This document shows positions 8,076 through 17,105 of a stretch of DNA of 64,000 nt, in pieces; positions within the stretch are counted from its first letter, which is position 1; every line of letters begins with the position of its first letter. The translations under genes and the position numbers were made by a program. Location of the stretch: contig JAJNBL010000007.1 of assembly GCA_021156175.1 (NCBI GenBank), positions 41,016 through 105,015 of the forward strand, given 5' to 3'. Source of the DNA: Rickettsiales bacterium (GTDB taxonomy: Bacteria; Pseudomonadota; Alphaproteobacteria; Rickettsiales; JAJNBL01). The notes under the pieces are model-generated. The model saw only the letters and a program-made list of their open reading frames with translations. It made no database searches and was not told where the DNA came from.

Positions 8076-9092
8076 ATGGCAAAAGAATCTTTCAGGAACG
8101 ATGAAGTATCAGGAAGCGATGAAGAGGCGGCGGTAGAAGCTGCTCAGCGCCTTGGCTATACCCAAGAAGAACTCGAACTGCTTGCAGAACTCCGCATTGC
8201 TCTAGATCATGATTTTGGGGATGTAGATTTCTCCTTACATGTTGCAAGCCCTGAGCCAGATCTCTCCGATTTTCCAGCATTGGAAAATATGACAGAAGAC
8301 GAAGCAAAGGAACGGCTATCCCGCATGAGACCTCTTCTCAATTACTGTAACAAAAAAGGGAAAATGGTATCTAATAGGATCCAGAATCTGCAAATAGACG
8401 ATAACGTTGTCATTCTCTTATGCCGTGCCATCACGCAATACCCAGAATGCACTTTCCGAACCCTTGATCTTAGCAATACAGGTATAGGCAATAGGGGAGC
8501 GCAGGCCATTGCAGTACTGCTTACCCGTTATTTCGGGCTTGAGAGTGTTATATTGGATAATAACTGTATCGCAGAAGAGGGAGCGCGCGCGCTCGAAAAG
8601 GGGCTAAGAAGCACCTCCTGGCTAAGAGAGTTGAGCCTTACGAATCAATATGCTCATGCTCCGGTAACGGCAGCAACACAAGCCCTTATCAATACTAACC
8701 TGGAATATAACAGAAAATATGTTTCGGCCTTCGGGGTGGTGCAGGCGGTATGCAAGGAAACGTTGCCCGTTGCTACCAACGGGCTATTTGCCGCCGTGCC
8801 CAATCTTCCACCAGAAATCTGGGAGAAAATAATTACAGACCGCCTAAAAATCGCATGGAATAAGAAAAATCAAGAATTACCTTATGTCCAGGAAGTATTG
8901 GAAGGCTATGCGCGCGACATATGGAGTGAATGGACGCAACAAAAACGGGGTATCAAAGAAACCCGAAGAGAATACTTAAGAGAACGCTTAACCGATGCAC
9001 TTGATCTGGAAAGTCCAAAGCCCCAAAAAGGTTGGCAGGGGCGGTTAGAAGAAGAGGCCAATAAACCCCGCAGGCTATCGCTCACCATCTAA
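8076..9092 (+). CDS. Leucine-rich-repeat protein with F-box-like motif
   Basis: A 338-residue cytosolic-type protein. Residues about 125-190 contain ribonuclease-inhibitor-like LRR units: RTLDLSNTGIGNRGAQAIAV, then ESVILDNNCIAEEGARALEK, then LRELSLTN. Residues 244-258 read LPPEIWEKIITDRLK, resembling an F-box first helix. The C-terminal part is basic and helical and ends RRLSLTI, which could serve as a C-terminal secretion signal. A GGGAGA site precedes the ATG. No signal peptide or membrane segment. Eukaryotic-like LRR plus F-box is the design of plant FBL proteins and of some bacterial effectors. LRR is firm, F-box tentative, host role inferred. Confidence 0.8.
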   Translation: MAKESFRNDEVSGSDEEAAVEAAQRLGYTQEELELLAELRIALDHDFGDVDFSLHVASPEPDLSDFPALENMTEDEAKERLSRMRPLLNYCNKKGKMVSNRIQNLQIDDNVVILLCRAITQYPECTFRTLDLSNTGIGNRGAQAIAVLLTRYFGLESVILDNNCIAEEGARALEKGLRSTSWLRELSLTNQYAHAPVTAATQALINTNLEYNRKYVSAFGVVQAVCKETLPVATNGLFAAVPNLPPEIWEKIITDRLKIAWNKKNQELPYVQEVLEGYARDIWSEWTQQKRGIKETRREYLRERLTDALDLESPKPQKGWQGRLEEEANKPRRLSLTI

Positions 9093-9175
9093 TCCCCTTA
9101 ATCCCTTCTTAATCAAGCTTGGCGATAATAACGAGAGGTTGAAATCTGTATAAGGTTTGATAAACGGTATCGGCT

Positions 9176-10303
9176 ATGTCCTCATTATATGAAGATATGA
9201 AGGCGCTTCGGGATAGTCCGCATTCCCAGACGCGCGTCGATATTGCCAAGAAAATCTCCGATTTTTTCAATAGCGGTTTTTTCGATCGGAATGAAGAACG
9301 TCTTTCCACCGAAATTTTACGGCTGCTTGCAAAAGATACGGAAACGCGCATCCGCATGATACTGGCCGAAAATCTAAAAACAAATGCCAGGATGCCTCAT
9401 GATATCGCACTGACACTTGCAGAGGATATTGAGGAAGTCTCAACGCCCATCCTTGAGTTCTCGAAGGTACTTACCGAAGACGACCTTATGGCGGTGATTA
9501 AGAGTACGGAAGAAATCCGTCGTCTGCTCGCGATTGCCAGTCGAGAACATGTGACCGAAAATATCAGTATGGCATTGATCGAGAAAGAGCAGGAAGCCGT
9601 TACGCACCGCATCATTAAGAATAAAGGTGCGGAAATTCCGAAGCAAGGTTACGAGAAAATCATCGATGACTTTTCGACAAATGAAAAGATGATGGAAACG
9701 CTGGTGCATTTTGGCAAGCTGCCCATTTCGATTTCTGAACGGTTGATTGATATGGTGTCGGACTCGCTGAAAAAAGAGTTGGAGCTTAAATATCATTTAA
9801 GTACACAAGATATTGACGATATCGTCCTTGATACGAAGGAAGATTCGCTGCTGGAGATGTTGGCCTCCGAGAAAGGAACATTAGAAGCGCAGGAGCTCGT
9901 AAAGCAGTTGGAGCGTTCCCATAAGCTGACCAATTCGATTGTCCTTCGGGCCTTGTGCCGTGGGCATTTGGATTTCTTTGAAGCGGGGATTGCAAAGCTT
10001 GCGGGGATTCCTGCCACCAACGCCCATCAACTCTTGCGCAGTGGTGCGAATAAGGCATTTGAGGCCCTCTATAAGAAGGCTGGCATTCCGGATAATACCG
10101 GGCATGCTATGTTCCAGGTCTTGGCGCTTGTCATCGAAGAAGAAAAGAACGGCACGTTGCGCGGGGAAGGTTATGTGGAGCGTATGACAGAGAGGCTCCA
10201 CGACGAACATCATAATGATGAAACCGCGCCCGTAATGCAATATGTGATCGCACTCATCAAAGGTGCGAAGAAATCCCTTCATAAAGACGTCCAAGTTGGG
10301 TAG
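9176..10303 (+). CDS. DUF2336 domain protein
   Basis: A 375-residue protein matching the alphaproteobacterial DUF2336 family: HEAT-like helical pairs with RIRMILAENLKTNARMPHDI and AEDIEEVSTPILEFSKVLTEDDLMAVI, typical of its N-terminal half (about residues 50-110). No signal peptide or membrane segment. The biochemical role of the family is not established to my knowledge. The ATG has only a weak ribosome site. The next gene (terC) follows after 96 bases on the same strand. Confidence 0.85.
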   Translation: MSSLYEDMKALRDSPHSQTRVDIAKKISDFFNSGFFDRNEERLSTEILRLLAKDTETRIRMILAENLKTNARMPHDIALTLAEDIEEVSTPILEFSKVLTEDDLMAVIKSTEEIRRLLAIASREHVTENISMALIEKEQEAVTHRIIKNKGAEIPKQGYEKIIDDFSTNEKMMETLVHFGKLPISISERLIDMVSDSLKKELELKYHLSTQDIDDIVLDTKEDSLLEMLASEKGTLEAQELVKQLERSHKLTNSIVLRALCRGHLDFFEAGIAKLAGIPATNAHQLLRSGANKAFEALYKKAGIPDNTGHAMFQVLALVIEEEKNGTLRGEGYVERMTERLHDEHHNDETAPVMQYVIALIKGAKKSLHKDVQVG

Positions 10304-10399
10304 CCATACTTTTGTACCCACTATTGTGAGTTGCTATTGCTATCGGTTTCTCTATAATCCCTTTTCGTAATTATTGGATGTTTGGAGCAGTTTGAAGCA

Positions 10400-11176
10400 A
10401 TGGAAGCATTTTTTACTCTTGATGCCTTGTTTGGATTCCTTACCTTAAGTATGCTGGAGATCGTACTCGGGATTGATAATCTCATTTTCATTGCGCTGGT
10501 CGTTCAAAATATCCCACAGACTTACCGTAAAAAAGCCCGAATGATCGGTTTGGTGCTGGCACTCCTGATGCGGGTGCTGATGTTGCTGGGACTCTCTTGG
10601 ATTATGTCGTTGACTGAGCCAATCATGGAAGTCAGTGGCTTTGCCCTTTCGTTTAAGGATATCCTCCTCCTGGTGGGGGGCCTGTTCTTGATTGGCAAGA
10701 GCACGATGGAAATCCACGCAGATCTTGAAGCGCGAGAAGAAAAAGGGGAGAAAAAGGTTAATGTTCGTGGGGGATTTGCGGCTGCGATTGCCCAGATCGT
10801 GCTGATCGATATCGTATTCTCTTTTGATTCCGTTATTACCGCGGTAGGGATGACGAACAATATTCCTGTAATCATCGGTGCGATGGTGGTGGCGATGCTG
10901 GTGATGCTAGTGGCATCGGGCTATATCTCTACCTTCTTGGAGAAACATCCTACTTTCAAAGTGCTGGCGCTTAGCTTTATCTTATTGATAGGGGTGTTGC
11001 TGTTAGCAGAGGGTATGCATTTCCATGTTCCGCGTGGCTATATCTATTTTGCCTTTGCTTTCTCTATTTTTGTGGAAGCGGTTAATACGCTCGCAAGAAT
11101 GCGCCGTGAAGGCAATGGAAAGAGCAAGCCCAAGGCTGCTGCCAAACCAAAAGCAAAAGCTAAAGCTAAAAAGTAA
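10400..11176 (+). CDS. TerC family integral membrane protein
   Basis: About 258 residues from the ATG at 10400, which has a TGGAG site upstream; a TTG at 10382 would add six residues. The TerC family signatures EIVLGIDNLIFIA near the N-terminus and IVLIDIVFSFDSVITAVGM in the middle are clear, with about seven membrane helices. Relatives include Mn2+ exporters and proteins linked to metal loading of secreted proteins. The C-terminal 25 residues form a Lys/Ala-rich tail (KPKAKAKAKK), likely cytoplasmic. A hairpin follows at 11221-11248. Substrate not determinable. Confidence 0.92.
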   Translation: MEAFFTLDALFGFLTLSMLEIVLGIDNLIFIALVVQNIPQTYRKKARMIGLVLALLMRVLMLLGLSWIMSLTEPIMEVSGFALSFKDILLLVGGLFLIGKSTMEIHADLEAREEKGEKKVNVRGGFAAAIAQIVLIDIVFSFDSVITAVGMTNNIPVIIGAMVVAMLVMLVASGYISTFLEKHPTFKVLALSFILLIGVLLLAEGMHFHVPRGYIYFAFAFSIFVEAVNTLARMRREGNGKSKPKAAAKPKAKAKAKK

Positions 11177-11220
11177 GCGTAGCAGAGTCTTCTGCTGCAA
11201 AAGCTTTACTTTCTCTCGAT

Positions 11221-11248
11221 AGGATCTGTTCCTCCAGGAGCAGATCCT
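11221..11248 (+). terminator. Terminator-like hairpin after terC
   Basis: Stem AGGATCTG / CAGATCCT around a 12-base loop, followed by a T-rich stretch with an interrupted T-run. It fits a rho-independent terminator, though the T-run is weak. Confidence 0.55.
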
Positions 11249-11412
11249 AATATCCTCTTTATTTCTTATAGCGTATCAATGTACAGTTAGGATGGTAGAG
11301 CAAGACTCTTGTTCTGGTTGTATAAATGTTTGCTTAATCGTCATGGTTGTTTAACAAGCCTCAATTTTGTGGTAGTTAACTATATCGATGCAATGCACGG
11401 AAGAAAGGCGCT

Positions 11413-14034
11413 ATGAGTAAGAGGAAGAATACCAAATCCTTCCGGGAAAATTTAAACCAGAAGCAGGCTCGAAAAGAGCAAGCGCTGGCCGTGCGCTATA
11501 ACGATCTCCACATGCCTCCGAATGCGGTAAAAGTGCTCGCTGCTGCACATATGCTTAAAGAGCTGGGAGATTACGATGATTACTATGTGGAAAATTGGGA
11601 GTATCTACTCGAGCATATAGAATTACAGTTCCGTGGGCTTTATTCCAGTAAACCGCATCAAATGCTTGCTGTGGCTCCGGTATTTTTCCGGGGCAACTTG
11701 GTAGAAAACCAAGCCGCACCATTCATGTATTTTGAGGAGAGAAATACCCTTTATGAAAGGCTTCGGCCATTGATTAATGAGGTGCGACCGGGAAGCACTG
11801 ATACTTCGGAAGAACTATTCACACCATTTTGGGAAGAATTGCATAACAGCACGAGTGACGATATAGGCGATTCAGATCTAGGCAAAGCCCTATACGCCTT
11901 TTTCAAAAAACCTAATTTATCCCAAATAGCAGCCCTTCAAGACGCTATTGAAAACGATCCTGATGTTTCAGACGAACAGAGAGAGCTGTTGCACAACATC
12001 GTGCACATTTCGGGCGTGAAGCTGATTGAAGCATCATTCCCCTTTGTAACGATGTGTGATGCCGAACAGAGTATAAATGATTTTCCACACATCACGCATT
12101 TTTTGCGGGATGTATTGCGGTATGGAATGATCTGTACCCATGCGGATATGACCTTTCTTACATTAATTCATTCAGGAAGGCCCTATCACTATAGGGGAAA
12201 ACTACAAGAGCATTCCTGTACGGAAACGACCTATCAAAAAGCGCTAAAAGAGCTGGATGAAGAAGTCTTGCAGCCAATCCACATGCTCTTGCATCGGGAC
12301 ATGCGCTTTTTCTTTAGCGCGCAGATGAGAGAAAAGATTACTGCTTTGCAAGAAAGAATGGCTGCGCTTAAAGCAGATAATGTATCGTCACTGCAAGAGC
12401 GAAGGCAGGCGCTTAGTACGTTATATACGGATACGAGGACATTTTCAGAAGGTCAAATCCGTCCATTTATACGGGGAAAATACGGAGAAGTCCGGGTGCC
12501 TGTCGAGGCTGCCGAACAGATTGATTATTACCAGGATCAGCTTTCCGCAATAAAGGCCTATCGTCGGATTTATGAGATGTCTTTGGGTGAAGGATTAACT
12601 CAGCTCACGCGAAAGCAAGCAAAGGCTTTACTACAGCGTTTGGTAGAGAGTGAACATAATTATTTACCTCCAGAACACCCGGTTTCATTTGCTAACTGCA
12701 TGCTCAATCCGGAGAAGGTAAGCCAGCTTAGCCGAGATGAGGCAATAGAATATCTCCGTGACCTGTTGAATGCGGGTGATGAACAGGGGGTCACTCCGGT
12801 TGCAATACTTCAAGCGTTCCACAAAAAAGCAACAGAGGAATTGCAGGGAAACGGCGATCCCACGCACAATGGTGGTATGAGTGGTCTTATCGAAACGCTG
12901 AAGCATCTCATGGAAGTAAGGCCCGGTGTGATCAACCCAAAGCTCCTGAAAACTGCAGAATCACTGAATAAAGAGATTCAAAGAGAGTACATCAAATCCT
13001 TAAATACCCTATACCAACAACAGTACCAACATCAGCACCAGCACCAGACCCGTGATAAACGTGCATCAGTGGATGCGCATATAGACTTGGTAACCGAAGA
13101 AAATAAGGCACATGGCGGCCTGCTGAAAGGAAAATTTGTTGATTTATCCGGCATTGATTTAAGAGGAATCAATCTTTCAGGAATGGATATGAAACATGTA
13201 AACTGCGATATAGAGCAGTTAGCGGTAGCACGCCATGTGAGAGATATCATTGGGCTGACGGACAACGAAAAAATGCAGATAAAGCAGACTCGGAGAAAAA
13301 TTAACAATGCTGCTGAATGGTTTGCCGGTCATGATATGATGGTAATGCCGTTGATGCTGCAAAGCATCGGCCAGCCGAACAATTTTCCGTACAGTAAGCC
13401 ACGTGCAGAGGCTGTGTTGCAGGATATTAATGCGAACCATAAAGAGCTGTTGGAGCATTTTGCAAATTTCCAGGTGAGGGACATAGCCATCACCCTTATG
13501 AAAGTGATTACGGAGAAAGTCCGTAAAAACCGGAAAATAGGGCATCCAGACGATATTTATGCAGGGATAGGGGTGGTGATTACCCAGAATGCTAAAGGCC
13601 AGGTGCTATTAAACCCGATGACAAATCTTTCTCAAGGGAAAGCTACGCCTGCCTCAGAAGTAATCAACGGCCAAGTTGTCCTAACTCATGTGAAGAACAA
13701 AAAAGGGAAGTGGGTATCGGTTGTAGGGATGTCACCAGAGGATGTGGGGCCGATGTTTAAGGGATTGGTCGGGACGACCTTGGAGATCAAATTTCAACAA
13801 AATGGGATAAATTACCAAAAGACTTTCTACCGTCAATTGATTAATGCGCACGATATGGCCCTAGAAACATTTACCGATCTTAAGAATACCGATCCATTGG
13901 TAATGTCCTTTGGAAAGGCGGTTTATAAGACCTTAGAAGAGTCTAGAATCCCCGATAGGAGCTCCTCTCATGTCGAAAAGCTGCAGCTAAGGGAAAAAAG
14001 GGACAAAAAAGCCCTCAGCCTACCGGTGCAGTAA
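11413..14034 (+). CDS. Large tandem paralogue 1: pentapeptide-like segment and PDZ-like C-terminal domain
   Basis: An 873-residue protein of unrecognised family, first of three tandem paralogues. No signal peptide or membrane helix; mostly helical. Shared blocks include YDDYYVENWE near residue 55, SCTETTYQKAL near 268, RPGVIN near 502, and a short pentapeptide-like run (VDLSGIDLRGINLSGMDM) at about 576-593, then IEQLAVA. Residues about 714-812 start YAGIGVVI and run through VVGMSPEDVGPMFKGLVGTT, which matches the order of elements in PDZ domains of S41 tail-specific proteases, but no peptidase domain follows. A GAAAGG site precedes the ATG. The tail ends KKALSLPVQ. A secreted or scaffold role is only inference. 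Confidence 0.85.
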   Translation: MSKRKNTKSFRENLNQKQARKEQALAVRYNDLHMPPNAVKVLAAAHMLKELGDYDDYYVENWEYLLEHIELQFRGLYSSKPHQMLAVAPVFFRGNLVENQAAPFMYFEERNTLYERLRPLINEVRPGSTDTSEELFTPFWEELHNSTSDDIGDSDLGKALYAFFKKPNLSQIAALQDAIENDPDVSDEQRELLHNIVHISGVKLIEASFPFVTMCDAEQSINDFPHITHFLRDVLRYGMICTHADMTFLTLIHSGRPYHYRGKLQEHSCTETTYQKALKELDEEVLQPIHMLLHRDMRFFFSAQMREKITALQERMAALKADNVSSLQERRQALSTLYTDTRTFSEGQIRPFIRGKYGEVRVPVEAAEQIDYYQDQLSAIKAYRRIYEMSLGEGLTQLTRKQAKALLQRLVESEHNYLPPEHPVSFANCMLNPEKVSQLSRDEAIEYLRDLLNAGDEQGVTPVAILQAFHKKATEELQGNGDPTHNGGMSGLIETLKHLMEVRPGVINPKLLKTAESLNKEIQREYIKSLNTLYQQQYQHQHQHQTRDKRASVDAHIDLVTEENKAHGGLLKGKFVDLSGIDLRGINLSGMDMKHVNCDIEQLAVARHVRDIIGLTDNEKMQIKQTRRKINNAAEWFAGHDMMVMPLMLQSIGQPNNFPYSKPRAEAVLQDINANHKELLEHFANFQVRDIAITLMKVITEKVRKNRKIGHPDDIYAGIGVVITQNAKGQVLLNPMTNLSQGKATPASEVINGQVVLTHVKNKKGKWVSVVGMSPEDVGPMFKGLVGTTLEIKFQQNGINYQKTFYRQLINAHDMALETFTDLKNTDPLVMSFGKAVYKTLEESRIPDRSSSHVEKLQLREKRDKKALSLPVQ

Positions 14035-14156
14035 TCCCTCAGCCCTTATATATTTACCTAAAGATGTATTACTGTGTTTATTTTTACGCCATTCTGTGTT
14101 AAATACTTTACCTGGACTCAAGGGGGATAGGGATAGGTAGCACTAAGGTCGTCAGT

Positions 14157-17021
14157 ATGAAAAGCAAACGGGAAGAGCTGAATAAAAAACAGCGTGACGC
14201 TGAGACGCTCATTAGAGAGGGCTGCCCGTTTTTTCCTGCGCATATCCATAAAATACTCGCCGCCATTAGCACTCTTCAAGATGTTGAAGGATACGATCCC
14301 TTTTATAAGAAGCAGTGGAAAGATTTGCTTTCCCAAATGGATATCCTGTTTGAACGGCTTCCTGAAGATTTTTATGAGAACAATGAAGCCGCTGTGCCGC
14401 CTATGCCGTTCATGCTGGAAGTCACCACAAAAAATCGAGAATGGCTTGAGGAATTAGATGAGGTTTTTGGAACCAATGATGTGTTTATTAAGATTCCATC
14501 CTTAGTTGGCCAGCTGCAATCCACCGGTGGGAAGGTATACCGAGAGAAACTAAACCCCTTTTGGGAAAAATTACAACAAGCCGTACCAGAAGGGTTATAC
14601 CCGATAACGATAGAAAGGGCTGTACGTAGTATTTTCAGAGATCCCTTGCATGCCTGGGGTAAGATAAAGGATGCGCGACGGGAAGGGTATTTGACGTATG
14701 ACCTATTTAATTTTCTGGAGACTCCGGATATTGCCGCAATCCCGACTCTTCAGGAAAAAATCAGTGAAGCAGGCCGGCTATCTAAAAGAGAAAAAGCACT
14801 GTTACGTGATCTTGTCCTAGCGGTTGGGCAATGTATAATGCATTCACAGTTTGCCTTAGTAACATTGAGGGTCACGGAAGAGTTACTACTGAAATATCCA
14901 CAGACACCAGAATCACTTCGGGATGTGCTGCGTTATGGGCTGGTGGGCACACAAGCGGATATGTCGTATCTTGATAAAGCCACCCGTTCAAGCACCGCGT
15001 ATCGACAGAGATTACAAAGAAGTGATTGTACAGAAGCGACATGTGATGGCGCACTTACAGAGTTGACAACAGTTATATTGCCTGGAATGCACGAGTTGCT
15101 GGAGCGCGATCTGCCAGCCTTCTTTAGTGACGATACACGAAAAGCGATTGCAGCTTTTACCCAAAAGGCGAAAAAAATTGAAAGTAATTATGCTACGCTC
15201 ACCTTTGCAGAAAAAAGAGCAAAGCTCACAAAACTCCATCAAGCTGTGGGAGCATTGGCAGAAGACGTACGCTTCATGATGGTGGGGAAATGTACTGTCA
15301 ATGTGAAGGGAAAAGATAAAGAGATACTCGTCCCCCTGGGCGCCGCGGAACAGATTCAATACTACCGTGAACAATTCATGGAGTTGCAGAATTATCGGCG
15401 TCTTAAAGGGACGTCCGTTCAAGAAGTCAGTGATCAGCTTAATGGCCTTTCAGAAAAGCAGCTGCGCCATATGTTACAAGCCATGGTGCTAAGCCCAAAC
15501 AACTTTCTGGACGAGAGTGATCCTTTCGCAATTGTGAATACAGGTACCCCCGAACAGATCAATAATATCCGTCAAACAATTGAGAGTTTTACCAGAAAGC
15601 AGGCAATAGAATACCTCAAAAAGATTTTCTTGAGAGCGGATCAAGAACACCGCAATTTTGTTCAGGAGCAGAATAAAAAACATCCGGGTACATACAAGGA
15701 AACCTATAGTTTTCCTGTTGATGTCGTGGAAAGCTTTTATGTAAAAGAGATGCAGGAACTACTCTGCGGAAAGCCGAGTGATATTCATAAAAATGCTGAT
15801 AAAGGACTTCAGGAACTCATCGAGAAACTTAAAGTATTGAAGAACGCAAGGCCAGGCGTAATCAATGATAATCTTTTGAATCAAGCAAAAAAATTAGCGC
15901 AAAAAATAAAAGAAGAACATTTTGCGTCCGGTCATACCGTAATAAAATATAAAATCGCAGAAATCAATAATTCGGCATTTAAGAGTGAGGAGATTAGAAA
16001 GTATATTGAAGATTTGAGGGGAGACAATAATAGCCAAACGAGCCCAATAAAAGGAGGTTTTATAGATATATCATGGATAGATTTCCGTGGTGTGGATATA
16101 TCCGGAATAGATTTTAAAGGCGTGACGATCAGAAGCTTTGAAAGTATTGAGCAAATCGCCGTAGCGCGAAATCTGGATAAAGCGAAAGGACTACCTTTCT
16201 CATTGAAAGACATAAAGGCAGTGCAAAACAAAGTAAAGAAAGCGGCAGTAGCTGTTTCTAACCATCCAGAAGCTACTATTCTCCCCATTCTTCAAACAAT
16301 TGGAAAGGTGAGCACCACGCCCTATAACATGTCTCGGTCGGAGGCGGTTTTAATAGATGTTATAAAAGACAAACCACAGGTGTTGAATAAGATGGCGCGC
16401 TTCCAAGTCAAAGACGTCGCCGAGACACTTATGGAATCGCTTAACGAAGAAATCGAGAGAAACCGTACAATACTCCATCCAAAAGGGCGCTATGCCGGAA
16501 TTGGTGTGGAGATGTGGCAGCAAGCGGATGGCAGAATGATGATTCGGCCGATGAGTAATGCGTCTGCAGGGGAGCATACTCCTGGATTTAATGCTATCCA
16601 AGGAATCGTAGAACTCAAAGAAATTACGGATAGTCACGGCAGGTGGGTATCTGTTGCAGGGATGTCGTTAAAGGATGTAGCGCCGATGTTCAAGGGATTG
16701 GTGGGAACAACCGTTGCCTTACGTTATGAAACGTCAAATGGTATGAGACACGAGAAACCATTCTACAGACAGCTTATCAATGCGGACAATAAAGCTCCCG
16801 AGACATTCACAAATTTAGATAAAGCGATGCTCGACCGCTTTACCGAGGAGTCGTGCAACGTGCTTAAGAAGGACGAGAGGAGTGGTTCACGCAAAGCAAG
16901 ACCGCAGTCTGTGTTTGAACATCCGCGGGGGAAATGGGGAAGTTCTCATCATTCGGGATCTGGACTTAGGAAGGCCCAGAGTATGAATATCGATCCGATA
17001 GAGAAGACTTGGGGACGGTAA
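14157..17021 (+). CDS. Large tandem paralogue 2: pentapeptide-like segment and PDZ-like C-terminal domain
   Basis: A 954-residue paralogue of the proteins at 11413 and 17106, and the longest of the three. Shared blocks: YDPFYKKQWKDLL near residue 43, DCTEATCDGAL near 290, RPGVIN near 565, pentapeptide-like FIDISWIDFRGVDISGIDF at about 634-653, then IEQIAVA. The PDZ-like region runs from YAGIGVEM (about 779) to YRQLIN (about 872), including VAGMSLKDVAPMFKGLVGTT. The extra C-terminal 80 residues are basic and Ser/Gly-rich. Its ribosome site is weak. It lies 122 bases after the first paralogue. No signal peptide or membrane helix. The family is unknown to me. Confidence 0.85.
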   Translation: MKSKREELNKKQRDAETLIREGCPFFPAHIHKILAAISTLQDVEGYDPFYKKQWKDLLSQMDILFERLPEDFYENNEAAVPPMPFMLEVTTKNREWLEELDEVFGTNDVFIKIPSLVGQLQSTGGKVYREKLNPFWEKLQQAVPEGLYPITIERAVRSIFRDPLHAWGKIKDARREGYLTYDLFNFLETPDIAAIPTLQEKISEAGRLSKREKALLRDLVLAVGQCIMHSQFALVTLRVTEELLLKYPQTPESLRDVLRYGLVGTQADMSYLDKATRSSTAYRQRLQRSDCTEATCDGALTELTTVILPGMHELLERDLPAFFSDDTRKAIAAFTQKAKKIESNYATLTFAEKRAKLTKLHQAVGALAEDVRFMMVGKCTVNVKGKDKEILVPLGAAEQIQYYREQFMELQNYRRLKGTSVQEVSDQLNGLSEKQLRHMLQAMVLSPNNFLDESDPFAIVNTGTPEQINNIRQTIESFTRKQAIEYLKKIFLRADQEHRNFVQEQNKKHPGTYKETYSFPVDVVESFYVKEMQELLCGKPSDIHKNADKGLQELIEKLKVLKNARPGVINDNLLNQAKKLAQKIKEEHFASGHTVIKYKIAEINNSAFKSEEIRKYIEDLRGDNNSQTSPIKGGFIDISWIDFRGVDISGIDFKGVTIRSFESIEQIAVARNLDKAKGLPFSLKDIKAVQNKVKKAAVAVSNHPEATILPILQTIGKVSTTPYNMSRSEAVLIDVIKDKPQVLNKMARFQVKDVAETLMESLNEEIERNRTILHPKGRYAGIGVEMWQQADGRMMIRPMSNASAGEHTPGFNAIQGIVELKEITDSHGRWVSVAGMSLKDVAPMFKGLVGTTVALRYETSNGMRHEKPFYRQLINADNKAPETFTNLDKAMLDRFTEESCNVLKKDERSGSRKARPQSVFEHPRGKWGSSHHSGSGLRKAQSMNIDPIEKTWGR

Positions 17022-17105
17022 CGTTATGAAGATAAGCATATGTATTTTTTATACGCAAAAACTTACATCTCTTAAACATGGCAATAGCAATGCAACCGGG
17101 AGTAA

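Noticed and set aside
13141..13200. Pentapeptide segment as a DNA-gyrase-protecting (Qnr-like) protein
   Set aside because: Only a few pentapeptides occur in a 870-950-residue protein; Qnr-type proteins are formed almost wholly of such repeats.
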